Shown piece by piece: positions 53,927 to 63,714 of a DNA stretch of 64,000 nucleotides; position 1 is the stretch's first letter; every line of letters begins with the position of its first letter. This DNA is from Rheinheimera sp. MMS21-TC3. Its GTDB lineage: Bacteria; Pseudomonadota; Gammaproteobacteria; Enterobacterales; Alteromonadaceae. The DNA lies in NCBI RefSeq assembly GCF_032229285.1, contig NZ_CP135084.1, positions 1,426,001-1,490,000 on the forward strand, given 5' to 3'. The notes beneath the pieces were generated by a model that searched no databases, was not told where the DNA came from, and saw only the letters and a program-made list of their open reading frames with translations. A program made the position numbers and the translations under genes.

Positions 53927-55019
53927 TCGTTATATTAGTTATCGCTTTGAGCTGTTCAGGTTTGAGATAAAGCATTGGCTGGCGCAGCTATCGGGCTTAT
54001 CTTTATTTTTAGTTGGCATCTTAGGCTCGGCAATACCAGTAGTTTTTTATCTTACTTTGCTCGGTTTTGGCATGCTGTTTGAGAATAAGCTGACTATCAA
54101 TGAGGCCATCTTTTTTGCTGCGACTGTGTTACTTTTTCAGACAGTTTGTTTAGGCTTATGCAAAGCTGCTATTACAGGTCAGCGCTTTATTGCTTTTACC
54201 CTGTCTCTTACCGATAAAGCTTGGCTGGCCAAACTAACTGACATCTTGCTAGCAAGTCTTTGTAACCCGCTGTTACTGCTTCATATTATTCTTATTGGCT
54301 CTGTAAATATAAAGTACTGGCTTAATTTCCCGCATATGTTTTTACTTCTGCTGTTGCAGATCTTGTTCTCTATTATGGCTTTTATATCAGCTAAGCAACT
54401 TTATGTAGTTTTGGCTTTGTTGTTTGTGGCTGCTCAAACTGAACTTATACCAAGTATAGAAGTAGGGTTGCTTATACCTTTACTGCTTTTAGCTCTGTTT
54501 CAGCTTATGCCTAAAATATCTCTTATGTTTAAGAGTCAGCTAAGACACAAAGTAACAGCTTATTCTGCTTATAACTTTTGGTTAGATTTTTGGCGCCAGC
54601 ATAGTCGGATCCCTCTTTTAGTGCTGGCTGTAACGGGAATAAGTTTGCTTATTAGCCATATCTTTGTTCAGCAAAGGCCCGATCTAGCACCGTTTGTGTT
54701 TTTATTTTGTGGCCAGTTGTTAGTGCTGGTGGTGAGTGCTTTACCATTAGAGTTAAGTAGGCAAATACAAAACAATCAGCACTTTTATGCTTTGTTTGCC
54801 ATTTTTCCTGCTTTTAATTTGATTAAAAACCTGTTTTTAGTGGTGGCAGGCTTATTGGTGTTTTTGTTTTTTGCATTTATTTCAGCCAGTTTAGGCATGG
54901 CATTAGTGCACTTTTCGATGCTGTTAGGTTGTTTTTATATAATAAAAACTCGATCTAATTATTTAATTTTTGCCTGGTTATTTAGCTTTGTTTTTGTTGT
55001 TGGGATCTCAAGTTTATAG
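53919..55019 (+). CDS. Putative ABC-2-like membrane subunit
   Basis: Very hydrophobic protein of 366 residues with about 10 membrane segments and no soluble domain. It begins by GTG inside the end of the ABC ATPase gene (8-base overlap), so translation is coupled. No precise family is recognised; size and partner suggest a membrane permease of an exporter or a protein-maturation ABC system. Base composition is like the rest of the window. Confidence 0.65.
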   Translation: MISRYISYRFELFRFEIKHWLAQLSGLSLFLVGILGSAIPVVFYLTLLGFGMLFENKLTINEAIFFAATVLLFQTVCLGLCKAAITGQRFIAFTLSLTDKAWLAKLTDILLASLCNPLLLLHIILIGSVNIKYWLNFPHMFLLLLLQILFSIMAFISAKQLYVVLALLFVAAQTELIPSIEVGLLIPLLLLALFQLMPKISLMFKSQLRHKVTAYSAYNFWLDFWRQHSRIPLLVLAVTGISLLISHIFVQQRPDLAPFVFLFCGQLLVLVVSALPLELSRQIQNNQHFYALFAIFPAFNLIKNLFLVVAGLLVFLFFAFISASLGMALVHFSMLLGCFYIIKTRSNYLIFAWLFSFVFVVGISSL

Positions 55020-55088
55020 CTGTTGCACTCTAAGAGCACTTTACTTACTCTATAACTCAAATTTCTCTTTTAATCATACAGGTTTTTT

Positions 55089-56798
55089 ATGCGTATTAAT
55101 TCAGTTCTTAGCGCCTTGTTTATCGCCGGTGTCTTATCTATTTCGGCTTGTTCAGATAACTTAAGCCCAGAAAATACTATTTCTAAAGATGCTAACCAAA
55201 ACACTATAGACTCACCAGCAGCTGAACAAAGTAGCGTTAGCTTAATTCCTGAATTTGCATCCCGCTTAGATATTTATTATCCAGTAGATTTAACGGCAGA
55301 TTTGTCAGGCCTTTCGGCTAATCAACACAAAATGCTGGCTTTACTTATTGATGCGGCCAAAGTGATGGATGACTTATTTTGGCAGCAAGCCTTTGGCGAG
55401 CCAAAAGCTGAATTTTTAGCCAAATTACCACAAGGTAAAGTTCGTGATTTTGCCGAAATTAACTATGGCCCTTGGGATAGATTAAAAGGCGATCAGCCAT
55501 TTCTTACAGGTTATACCGCCAAAGCACTAGGCGCAGAGTTTTATCCGCATGATTTAACTAAAGCTGAGTTTGCTTCAGCCAACTTTGCCGATAAAACCGG
55601 ATTATATTCAATAGTGCAGCGTGATAGCCAAGGTGATTTAGTTACCATAGCCTACTCAAAACACTATGCTGCAGAGCTTGAAAAAGCGGCTAAGTTATTA
55701 ACTCAAGCAGCGGCCTTAGCTGAAGATAAAGAATTTGCTCATTATTTAACTCTAAGAGCCCAAGCCTTATTAACTGATAACTACCAAGCTTCAGATTTAG
55801 CATGGATGGATATGAAAAATAATCCAATAGATGTTGTGATTGGGCCTATAGAGAATTATGAAGATCAGCTATACGGTTATCGCACCGCCTTTGAAGCTTA
55901 TGTGTTAGTTAAAGATCAAAGCTGGAGCGAAAAACTGGCTAAATACGCAGCTACTTTACCTGCATTACAAAAAGGCTTACCGGTAGATGCAAAATATAAA
56001 GCAGAAGTGCCAGGCAGTGATGCCGATTTAAATGCTTATGATATTATTTATTATGCTGGTCATGCTAATGCTGGCTCTAAAACCATTGCAATTAATTTAC
56101 CTAATGATGAGCAAGTGCAATTAGAAAAGGGCACGCGGCGCTTACAGCTAAAAAATGCCATGCAGGCTAAGTTTGAGCATATTATGTTGCCTATAACTGA
56201 ACTGCTAATTGCGCCAGAGCAGCGCCAGCATGTAACTTTTAATGCCTTTTTTAATAATACTATGTTCCATGAAGTTGCTCATGGCCTAGGCATTAAAAAT
56301 ACCATTAATGCTAATGGCACAGTGCGCCAAGCCTTAAAAGAACACGCTTCTGCCTTAGAGGAAGGCAAAGCCGATATTTTAGGTTTGTATATGATCACCC
56401 AATTGCATAAACAGGGCATGTTAAGTGAAGGCCAGTTGGAAGACTACTATACAACCTTTATGGCGGGGATCTTCCGCTCTGTGCGCTTTGGTGCATCAAG
56501 TGCTCATGGTAAAGCGAATATGATCCGCTTCAACTACTTTGCCGAACAGGAAGCCTTTGTCCGTAATAATGATGGCACTTATCAAGTAGACTACCCGAAA
56601 ATGCAGTTGGCTATGGCCTCGTTATCTGAATTAATTCTAACCTTACAAGGCGATGGTAATTATGACGGCGTGGCGTCTTTAGTTGCTGATAAAGGGGTAA
56701 TTAAACCACAACTTGCTAAAGACTTGGCACGCTTAGCCACAGCGAATATCCCTGTTGATATCGACTTTAATCAAGGTAAGCAAGTATTAAAGTTATAA
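55089..56798 (+). CDS. M49-like zinc metallopeptidase lipoprotein (dipeptidyl-peptidase III family)
   Basis: A 569-residue lipoprotein: the leader ends in SISAC, predicting a lipid-anchored periplasmic protein. The zinc site is HEVAH at 394-398, with the third-ligand segment EEGKAD (Glu424/Glu425, Asp429), and the order and spacing fit the dipeptidyl-peptidase III family. The classic family motif is HExxGH; here it is the five-residue HExxH followed by GLG, which is typical of this bacterial branch. It probably removes dipeptides from peptides. It lies 70 bases after the ABC membrane gene in the same direction. Confidence 0.85.
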   Translation: MRINSVLSALFIAGVLSISACSDNLSPENTISKDANQNTIDSPAAEQSSVSLIPEFASRLDIYYPVDLTADLSGLSANQHKMLALLIDAAKVMDDLFWQQAFGEPKAEFLAKLPQGKVRDFAEINYGPWDRLKGDQPFLTGYTAKALGAEFYPHDLTKAEFASANFADKTGLYSIVQRDSQGDLVTIAYSKHYAAELEKAAKLLTQAAALAEDKEFAHYLTLRAQALLTDNYQASDLAWMDMKNNPIDVVIGPIENYEDQLYGYRTAFEAYVLVKDQSWSEKLAKYAATLPALQKGLPVDAKYKAEVPGSDADLNAYDIIYYAGHANAGSKTIAINLPNDEQVQLEKGTRRLQLKNAMQAKFEHIMLPITELLIAPEQRQHVTFNAFFNNTMFHEVAHGLGIKNTINANGTVRQALKEHASALEEGKADILGLYMITQLHKQGMLSEGQLEDYYTTFMAGIFRSVRFGASSAHGKANMIRFNYFAEQEAFVRNNDGTYQVDYPKMQLAMASLSELILTLQGDGNYDGVASLVADKGVIKPQLAKDLARLATANIPVDIDFNQGKQVLKL

Positions 56799-56828
56799 CT
56801 TTAACGGTTAAGTTTTATTAAGCATAAC

Positions 56829-56896
56829 ACTACCCGTTTTAACTGTAGTGACTAAGTTTTTTAGCTTAGTTCAGCAGCAACTATGGGTAGTTTTTA
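56829..56896 (+). terminator. Probable terminator after the M49-like gene
   Basis: Outer stem actaccc/gggtagt and inner stem actaag/cttagt, followed by a T run. A composite hairpin. Confidence 0.5.
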
Positions 56897-56914
56897 ATGT
56901 TAGTGTTAAAATAA

Positions 56915-58582
56915 TTAAAGTTGCAATCTAAATTTATTTACTTCTGTTGTTTCTGTCACGTTAAGATCTGCATTGATTTTAATCAGTTTTTCATATTCTT
57001 CGGGGAAAAATCTTTTAATTCTAGCTACTCTTGAAAAGTGGCTTAACTCAAATTCTTTAACTACTGTTAACACTGGAATTAAACTTGGGTTCAACAGACC
57101 TTTTTCATAACTGTCTTCTAATAAAAAGTCTAAAACATCTAGCCCAAGGTGATTAAGGCTAGGTAAAAAACCATTGTCTAATAATAACTGGACAGCTTGT
57201 TCAGAGTGTAATGCTGCTGGCAAAAACATATCATTGCCATATTGATCTTGAAGTGAGAAATCAAACCCACGCAGCATTAATAAATGCCACTGTTTAATAT
57301 TAAAATATTTAAAGCTAATGAGTGCGGAAGGCTGCTTTGACGTTATTCGCGAATTCCAAATAGGTAAAACCGCATCTATATTTTGTAGCAGTGCAAACAC
57401 TAACATATCAATTTCTTCTGTAGTTAGTGGTGTTGTAGAACTGTACTCAAGCGCATCTTGGTATTGCTCCGCTCGTAACAAGTCAATCAACCTGCTTTCA
57501 TTATTAAGTGAACCGCTGTTAGTTGGGTTAGCTCTCCGCCATAAATTGACTAAAACAGGATCAATTTCATGTAATCGCTCAGCAATGTTTTCTCCATCAT
57601 TTTTAATATCGTTTATTATTTTATATGCTTCGCTAATATCTATAAAACCTTCGGCCACTAATAGCTCTTTTTGAATATTTTGACAAGCATCCGAATTATC
57701 GTATATGGCTGATTTTCTTATTTCAATTGCTTCAATTGCACTAGCCACTAACGAATTATCAACGGCGAGTTGTTTGCTAGCTTCATTAGAGCCTATTAAT
57801 GCGATCTTATTCATAACAGCTCTTAGTTTAGGCTCTAATATTTCAGAGCTTTGAACGCCTCTACTGAATGGAGCTTTGAATAATATTATCGTTTCATGAT
57901 CGGTTTGATGGGTTATACCATGGGCATTGAAGCCTTTTTCAATCAAATAGTTTAATGTTTCTATGTATTTATCCGGAAAAGACTGTAAATTTTGGTATTC
58001 TGCTGCTGCGGTTGGAAAGTTCATTATTGCAATATCTAAGCCTGTAATCACGCCCGGTTCGTTGGTTGCATGAACGCCATGCGTTTCCAGTAACTTAAGA
58101 AGCGGGACGTTATGTTGAGCTACTGCGACATCAGCTAGATTGTTGTATGAGGAATATTCTGTGTGTAATACCAAAGGCATATCTGCAACTGATTCCGTTT
58201 GTGCGAAAAGTAATGTTAAGTATGGCATCGGTAAATTATTTTGTATGGCTACTGCAAGATCATTTACAGTAAATGATTGCAAAGTGACAGCTTGTTCAAA
58301 TTCATCAAGGCTAAGTTGGCTTGCCGTTAAAACAAATAATATAGAGGGTGATATAACTGAGCTACCATTAATACTGAGTGGGGATTCCAGATAGGTATTA
58401 AAATTTTCAGTATTATCTAACAACTTATAAATTTCTGTTTTGCTAATATTATTATTTAGCGTTAGATGCATCGTTAAGCCATTACTTTTACCTTCGAATG
58501 CATTTAATCCTTTAATAACTGTAGAAATATTCTCTTCTGAAAACCCAGCTATCACTGATAGTCTGAATCGCCCCGAGTTCAT
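56915..58582 (-). CDS. Ankyrin-like repeat protein, 5' end replaced by IS sequence
   Basis: A 555-codon frame on the minus strand with several helical repeats of ankyrin-like look, for example LADVAVAQHNVPLLKLLETHG and AALHSEQAVQLLLDNGFLPS. The first ATG (58580-58582) and the codons up to about RF lie inside the left end of the IS3 element, so the present start is not original and the true 5' end is lost. A later Met (MHLTLNN) is the next possible start. Function is unknown. No signal peptide remains visible, and expression depends on what the IS end provides. Confidence 0.6.
   Translation of the reverse strand: MNSGRFRLSVIAGFSEENISTVIKGLNAFEGKSNGLTMHLTLNNNISKTEIYKLLDNTENFNTYLESPLSINGSSVISPSILFVLTASQLSLDEFEQAVTLQSFTVNDLAVAIQNNLPMPYLTLLFAQTESVADMPLVLHTEYSSYNNLADVAVAQHNVPLLKLLETHGVHATNEPGVITGLDIAIMNFPTAAAEYQNLQSFPDKYIETLNYLIEKGFNAHGITHQTDHETIILFKAPFSRGVQSSEILEPKLRAVMNKIALIGSNEASKQLAVDNSLVASAIEAIEIRKSAIYDNSDACQNIQKELLVAEGFIDISEAYKIINDIKNDGENIAERLHEIDPVLVNLWRRANPTNSGSLNNESRLIDLLRAEQYQDALEYSSTTPLTTEEIDMLVFALLQNIDAVLPIWNSRITSKQPSALISFKYFNIKQWHLLMLRGFDFSLQDQYGNDMFLPAALHSEQAVQLLLDNGFLPSLNHLGLDVLDFLLEDSYEKGLLNPSLIPVLTVVKEFELSHFSRVARIKRFFPEEYEKLIKINADLNVTETTEVNKFRLQL
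58564..58575 (+). repeat. Left terminal inverted repeat of the IS3 element
   Basis: TGAATCGCCCCG, exactly matched by the reverse complement at the right end; similarity continues imperfectly for about 15 bases (GTT and AGAGAC/GGAGAC patches). Confidence 0.88.
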
Positions 58583-58602
58583 CGGAGACCAGTTTGTTTA
58601 AG

Positions 58603-59822
<1,220 letters not shown>

Positions 59823-59860
59823 AGTTCCAGTTTCTCAAGTTATTGAGTCTCTGGCAAACA

Positions 59861-59872
59861 CGGGGCGATTCA
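59861..59872 (-). repeat. Right terminal inverted repeat of the IS3 element
   Basis: CGGGGCGATTCA, the exact reverse complement of the left end. Confidence 0.88.
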
Positions 59873-60324
59873 AAGCGGCTATGGATAATCTGCTAGGCGA
59901 TGGTAAGTACGGTGCTGCAGTTAATATGGCACTTTACCAGTTTGGATCTGTAGAACATGCGCAAATGGCAGCATTAGCCGCTAATTCAGCAGGCCGAATG
60001 TCAGATATTAGTACTCAAGATTTATATGCGTTAGCTAGTTGGTTCAGTCATGGCCCTGTGCGGAGTGCGGCTGACAATGAAATGGCCAAGCGAGGTACTG
60101 GTTTAGAAGGTACCTTTGGTACCGGCACTAATCAAGCTGGCGCTGCAGATGCACGTTGGAAACAGCAATACGGCAGCAGCGCACTTAAACCTGCATCATC
60201 AAGTTATGCGCCAAACCGTCCTTCTGTACTTAGCTCTTCTGAAGCGGCCAAACAAACTCGTGAGAAATACCGTACAGCTCATTGCACTATGACAGGGAAT
60301 GCAAACCATAATCTCTGCCGTTAG
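59873..60324 (+). pseudogene. 5'-truncated gene fragment beside the IS, unknown function
   Basis: An open frame of about 150 codons running out of the IS right end. The ATG at 59881 lies 8 bases from the IS and has no ribosome site; the frame is also open into the IS, which suggests that this is the C-terminal part of a larger protein. The sequence is Ala/Ser rich with LLGDGKYGAAVNMALYQFG and SAADNEMAKRGTG; the end TAHCTMTGNANHNLCR has two Cys. No family recognised. It points away from the IS, opposite to the ankyrin-like gene. Confidence 0.5.
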
Positions 60325-60502
60325 ATCTTTTTAATATAAGTCGCCAAGTCTCTATAATTTTGGCGGCTTATTACCTCTAAACCATCCCAAATAAAACGAT
60401 AACAATTTTCTGGTCTAACTTCTTATTGCCACCTATAACGCACTCGAAATAACTGTGGTTCTAAATCTAGTATAAAAATTAGTATAAAAATTAATGTTTA
60501 AC

Positions 60503-60551
60503 TTGCACTTATTGATTACATCTGTAATATTTAATGTATTACAGATGTAAT
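60503..60551 (+). promoter_or_regulatory. blaI promoter with two BlaI/MecI-type operators
   Basis: -35 TTGCAC (60503-60508), 16-base spacer, -10 TAATAT (60525-60530). Operator 1 ATTACATCTGTAAT (60515-60528) covers the -10 side, and operator 2 ATTACAGATGTAAT (60538-60551) lies just after it. They are reverse complements, each a TACA/TGTA dyad of the type bound by BlaI and MecI, centres 23 bases apart. Autorepression of blaI and the M56 gene is predicted. Confidence 0.8.
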
Positions 60552-60566
60552 CTTATAGGTGAATGG

Positions 60567-60941
60567 ATGATTGAAATTAGCAATGCTGAGCTGAGAGTTA
60601 TGCAGGTGCTTTGGCAAAAGCAGCCACAAACCGCTAATGAAGTGGTTGCTAGTTTAGGCCAAGACTGGCATGAAAAAACGGTTAAAACCTTACTTAATCG
60701 CTTAGTAAGCAAAGGGGCATTGGATTTTGATAAAAATGGCCGCGCTTATCTTTATTATCCGCTTATTAAAGAAACAGAATATCAGCAGCAACAAAGTCGG
60801 ACTTTTGTTGAACGTATTTTTGCTGGCCGTATTGCACCTTTAGTGGCGGGGTTTGCTAATCAAAATAAGCTTAAGGCAGATGATGTAGAGCAGTTAAAAC
60901 AGTTAATAGCTAATTGGGAGCAGGAGCAAAAAAATGACTGA
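60567..60941 (+). CDS. BlaI/MecI-family transcriptional repressor
   Basis: A 124-residue repressor with a winged helix at the N-terminus (NAELRVMQVLWQKQPQTANEVVASL, then WHEKTVKTLLNRLVSKGAL) and a C-terminal dimerisation helix. BlaI-family proteins bind TACA/TGTA dyads, two of which lie just upstream, and are inactivated by proteolysis after an M56 sensor signals. ATG 60567 is chosen because the family N-terminus MIEISNAEL starts there; the open frame begins at 60534 but crosses operator 2. Its end overlaps the M56 gene by 8 bases. Confidence 0.9.
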   Translation: MIEISNAELRVMQVLWQKQPQTANEVVASLGQDWHEKTVKTLLNRLVSKGALDFDKNGRAYLYYPLIKETEYQQQQSRTFVERIFAGRIAPLVAGFANQNKLKADDVEQLKQLIANWEQEQKND

Positions 60942-62187
60942 GTATTTATTGTATTTAATGCTGCCATTGTCCTTATTGCTACTGCTGTTAATGATAGTAC
61001 AACACTTTTTTATGGCGAAACTTGGAGCCCGAACAATTTACGCTTTATGGTCCAGCGTGCCGTTGTTGCTGTTATTGAGTGTCATTAGCCCATTATTGCA
61101 AAACTTTATACCAGCCTTTGCATCTGCTGCACCATTTCAGCATTATCAAGTAGGTGTACAGCAACTAACCGTAACAGCTAATAATACTAATTGGCTATTT
61201 GTCTTGTGGTTAACTGGAGCCTTGCTAGGGCTAGGTTATTTATTCTTAAGTTACCTATATAGCCTAGTGATTTTTCGCCGTGCTACACCGGTTTTAGTTA
61301 AGTCTGTCAAGCTAGTCTGTTATCAGTCAGATACTAAAGATGGGCCTTATATCAGTGGTTTTTTTAAACCATCAATATTATTGCCGCAAGACTTTTTTAC
61401 TCGTTTTAGTGACTTGCAGCAACAACTTATTGTGCGCCACGAACTAACGCACTGGCAGCGCGGTGATATCTATTTAAATTGTATAGCTTTAGTGGTTTTG
61501 TGTTTATTTTGGTTTAATCCACTGTGCTATTTAGCTTATCGTCAATATCGGCAAGTACAAGAGTTAGCATGTGATGCACAAGTTACTGCTAATGCTAGTC
61601 ACGACGAAAGAATTGCTTATGGTTATGCTTTACTAAGCAGTGCCCAGCAGTCAGTTAATTTAACTTGGCCGCTTACTCATCATTATGGAGATTTTAAAAT
61701 TATGAAACAACGAATTACCCAATTGCAATTTCAGCGGGGCGTAAGCAAAAGTATAGTACTTAGTGTTATAGCTATAGTCGTTATTGCCTCCTTATTTATC
61801 CAGCAACCAGCTCAAGCAACAGGTGTGAAAACACCAAGTTTAGCACCTGTTACCCGGATAGAGCCACGTTATCCTTTGCAGGCAGCAAAAGAGGGTATAA
61901 CCGGTTTTGTTCAGTTCGAGTTTGATGTTGATGCTAAGGGTAATGTTATTAATGCCAAGGTGCTTAAAGCAATTCCTAGCAATGTCTTTGAAAAAGAGGC
62001 CTTAAATGCGTTACAGCAATGGCAATATACGGCTACGGGTAAATTGCATAAATCACAGCGGGTACAATTAAATTTTGAGCTAGATGTAATAAAATCTGAT
62101 ATGGAGCGCATTAGTGTTACGCCGCCAGCTCCTCCAGTACCACCTGCGCCTGTGGCTCCACCTGTAGCACCAGAAAAGAATATGTAA
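60934..62187 (+). CDS. M56 (BlaR1-like) zinc peptidase fused to a TonB C-terminal domain
   Basis: A 417-residue inner-membrane protein with an M56 peptidase domain (about residues 1-270). The zinc motif is HELTH at 169-173 and the third ligand is Glu210 in QELACDAQ. It is followed by a further transmembrane segment and a TonB C-terminal domain (about 300-390: RIEPRYPLQAAKEGITGFVQFEF). A Pro/Ala/Val-rich tail comes after the TonB domain, not before it as in classic TonB. No penicillin-binding sensor domain is present. M56 proteins of the BlaR1 type cleave the BlaI repressor; the gene is coupled to blaI by an 8-base overlap. The inducer is unknown. Confidence 0.87.
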   Translation: MTEYLLYLMLPLSLLLLLLMIVQHFFMAKLGARTIYALWSSVPLLLLLSVISPLLQNFIPAFASAAPFQHYQVGVQQLTVTANNTNWLFVLWLTGALLGLGYLFLSYLYSLVIFRRATPVLVKSVKLVCYQSDTKDGPYISGFFKPSILLPQDFFTRFSDLQQQLIVRHELTHWQRGDIYLNCIALVVLCLFWFNPLCYLAYRQYRQVQELACDAQVTANASHDERIAYGYALLSSAQQSVNLTWPLTHHYGDFKIMKQRITQLQFQRGVSKSIVLSVIAIVVIASLFIQQPAQATGVKTPSLAPVTRIEPRYPLQAAKEGITGFVQFEFDVDAKGNVINAKVLKAIPSNVFEKEALNALQQWQYTATGKLHKSQRVQLNFELDVIKSDMERISVTPPAPPVPPAPVAPPVAPEKNM

Positions 62188-62201
62188 TAACGTTGCGAAT
62201 G

Positions 62202-62249
62202 CGATAAAGCAGCGGTGTAACCAGCAGTGCTAATAGCGCTGCTTTATCG
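62202..62249. terminator. Bidirectional stem-loop between the M56 gene and the CbiM-like gene
   Basis: A perfect 13-bp stem cgataaagcagcg/cgctgctttatcg with a 22-base loop, between two convergent genes. Confidence 0.6.
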
Positions 62250-62280
62250 TATTTGAATATTGCGTCACTAGTGCTTTAGC

Positions 62281-62928
62281 TTAGCGTTCAGGTGATAAGT
62301 ATTCTCGATCATAAAAAGTGCGTAACCAATGCGGTTGATATACCGCCATTAAGGTGATGGCGCCACCATTAAGTAAGGCTTCTGGAAACCACGTTAATAT
62401 TGATAGTTTAAGGTAATTATCATAAATAATATCCCAAGCAAAACGGCCTTCTGCATAAAACCATAATGAGACTAATAGCATATGCAGCGCTATGGTTAAA
62501 GCTGCAGCTAAAAAACCTGCAACAAAAATATAAATAAATAAATGTCGGGTTAAATAACGATAACTGGCTAAAAATAATAAATAACTAAATAGGCCAGGTA
62601 AGATAAAAGTAGTGAAAGCATAGAGGCCAGCATCAGCTATAGGAACTTGTTGTAATAAAATTAATATAAGACTTACAAATAGGCACAGCAGCATAGCAAT
62701 ACGCCAACCATGGCAAAGAATTAGCGTAGTAAGGAGTAAAAAGTGAATGTTTAAACCAGCTATAATGCCTGCCTTTACACTCCAGAGCGCGCTTAGGCCT
62801 AACACAGTGGCAAAAACAAAGTGCTGATAACCTGGTTCAGTTTTTAATTTAGGCCAAAATTCACGCGGAAAATAACGAACGATTATTAGAAGCCATAAAA
62901 TCCAACCGGCTATTTGCCAGACACTCAT
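62281..62928 (-). CDS. CbiM/COG3235-like integral membrane protein
   Basis: A 215-residue polytopic protein with about six helices. The WFPEALLNGGAITLMA stretch near the end and the helical pattern resemble COG3235, a CbiM-like group that may take part in metal (cobalt/nickel) uptake as an ECF component. No partner ATPase is adjacent, and the small ABC ATPase at 53342 is not near. Function is therefore uncertain. Single gene, minus strand. Confidence 0.6.
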   Translation of the reverse strand: MSVWQIAGWILWLLIIVRYFPREFWPKLKTEPGYQHFVFATVLGLSALWSVKAGIIAGLNIHFLLLTTLILCHGWRIAMLLCLFVSLILILLQQVPIADAGLYAFTTFILPGLFSYLLFLASYRYLTRHLFIYIFVAGFLAAALTIALHMLLVSLWFYAEGRFAWDIIYDNYLKLSILTWFPEALLNGGAITLMAVYQPHWLRTFYDREYLSPER

Positions 62929-63156
62929 TCATCTTCTCCACTTAACTAAGTTGTTGTTTAATTATGTAATTTAAAGCCTAAATCACTGAGTCAATTATTT
63001 ACTGACTATCTTGCTGAATACGCTATATTTATTATGATAGAGTCTAAGACTGTTATTATAACGTTTATTAGGGTTAACTTTAATTTCTTGAATGTAAATT
63101 ACGCTAAGCACTAGATACACTTTTGCTGTTATAAAGTATTAATGTAGGTGTCGACT

Positions 63157-63612
63157 ATGAATAGATTAGAAAAAAAGCTGCCACCCTTAGCGCTGGTTAT
63201 TATTGTGGCGATATTAATGTGGTTAATTTCTATTTATGCACCGCTTATCTTTATACCTTATAGGTTAGGTATAGTAACGCTATTAGCATTAGTCGCGCTA
63301 GGAATAATTTTTGCTGGTTTATTAGCGTTTTGGCAAGCAAAAACTACGGTTGATCCTAGCACGCCAGAAGCTGCTTCTGAATTAGTATCATCAGGTATTT
63401 ATAAGTGCACTCGGAATCCAATGTATCTTGGCTTTGCGTTTTTACTTTTAGCTTGGGCGGTATTTTTAGCATCCGTTTGGTCAATGCTGATGATTGGAGT
63501 TTATATTCTGTATTTAAATCGCTTTCAAATTCAAGCTGAAGAGCGAGCATTAACCGATATTTTTGGTGTTAAATATCAACAGTATCAGACCAAAGTTAGG
63601 CGTTGGCTGTAG
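63157..63612 (+). CDS. Isoprenylcysteine carboxyl methyltransferase-family membrane protein
   Basis: A 151-residue membrane protein with about four helices and the phospholipid/isoprenylcysteine methyltransferase signature GIYKCTRNPMYLGF near residue 82, plus a C-terminal AEERALTDIFGVKYQQY motif. It probably methylates a small lipid or thiol. The ATG at 63157 (AGGT upstream) is preferred over the GTG at 63148. Bacterial members are poorly studied, so the substrate is not known. Confidence 0.8.
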   Translation: MNRLEKKLPPLALVIIVAILMWLISIYAPLIFIPYRLGIVTLLALVALGIIFAGLLAFWQAKTTVDPSTPEAASELVSSGIYKCTRNPMYLGFAFLLLAWAVFLASVWSMLMIGVYILYLNRFQIQAEERALTDIFGVKYQQYQTKVRRWL

Positions 63613-63714
63613 TAATGCTTGCTAACTTAAGTCGCTATAGTTCATTTAAGATTAACCTTCATAAGCTAGTATTATGAAGCTTTAGTGTGCGCTTTTAAAA
63701 AACTAAGGATAGTC

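Noticed and set aside
57318..57674. Frame of 118 codons opposite the ankyrin-like gene
   Set aside because: No ribosome site, and the minus-strand frame is much longer and has repeat structure.
60534..60566. Upstream ATG (60534) as start of the BlaI-like gene
   Set aside because: It would put operator 2 inside the coding region and add residues without family similarity; ATG 60567 gives the normal N-terminus.
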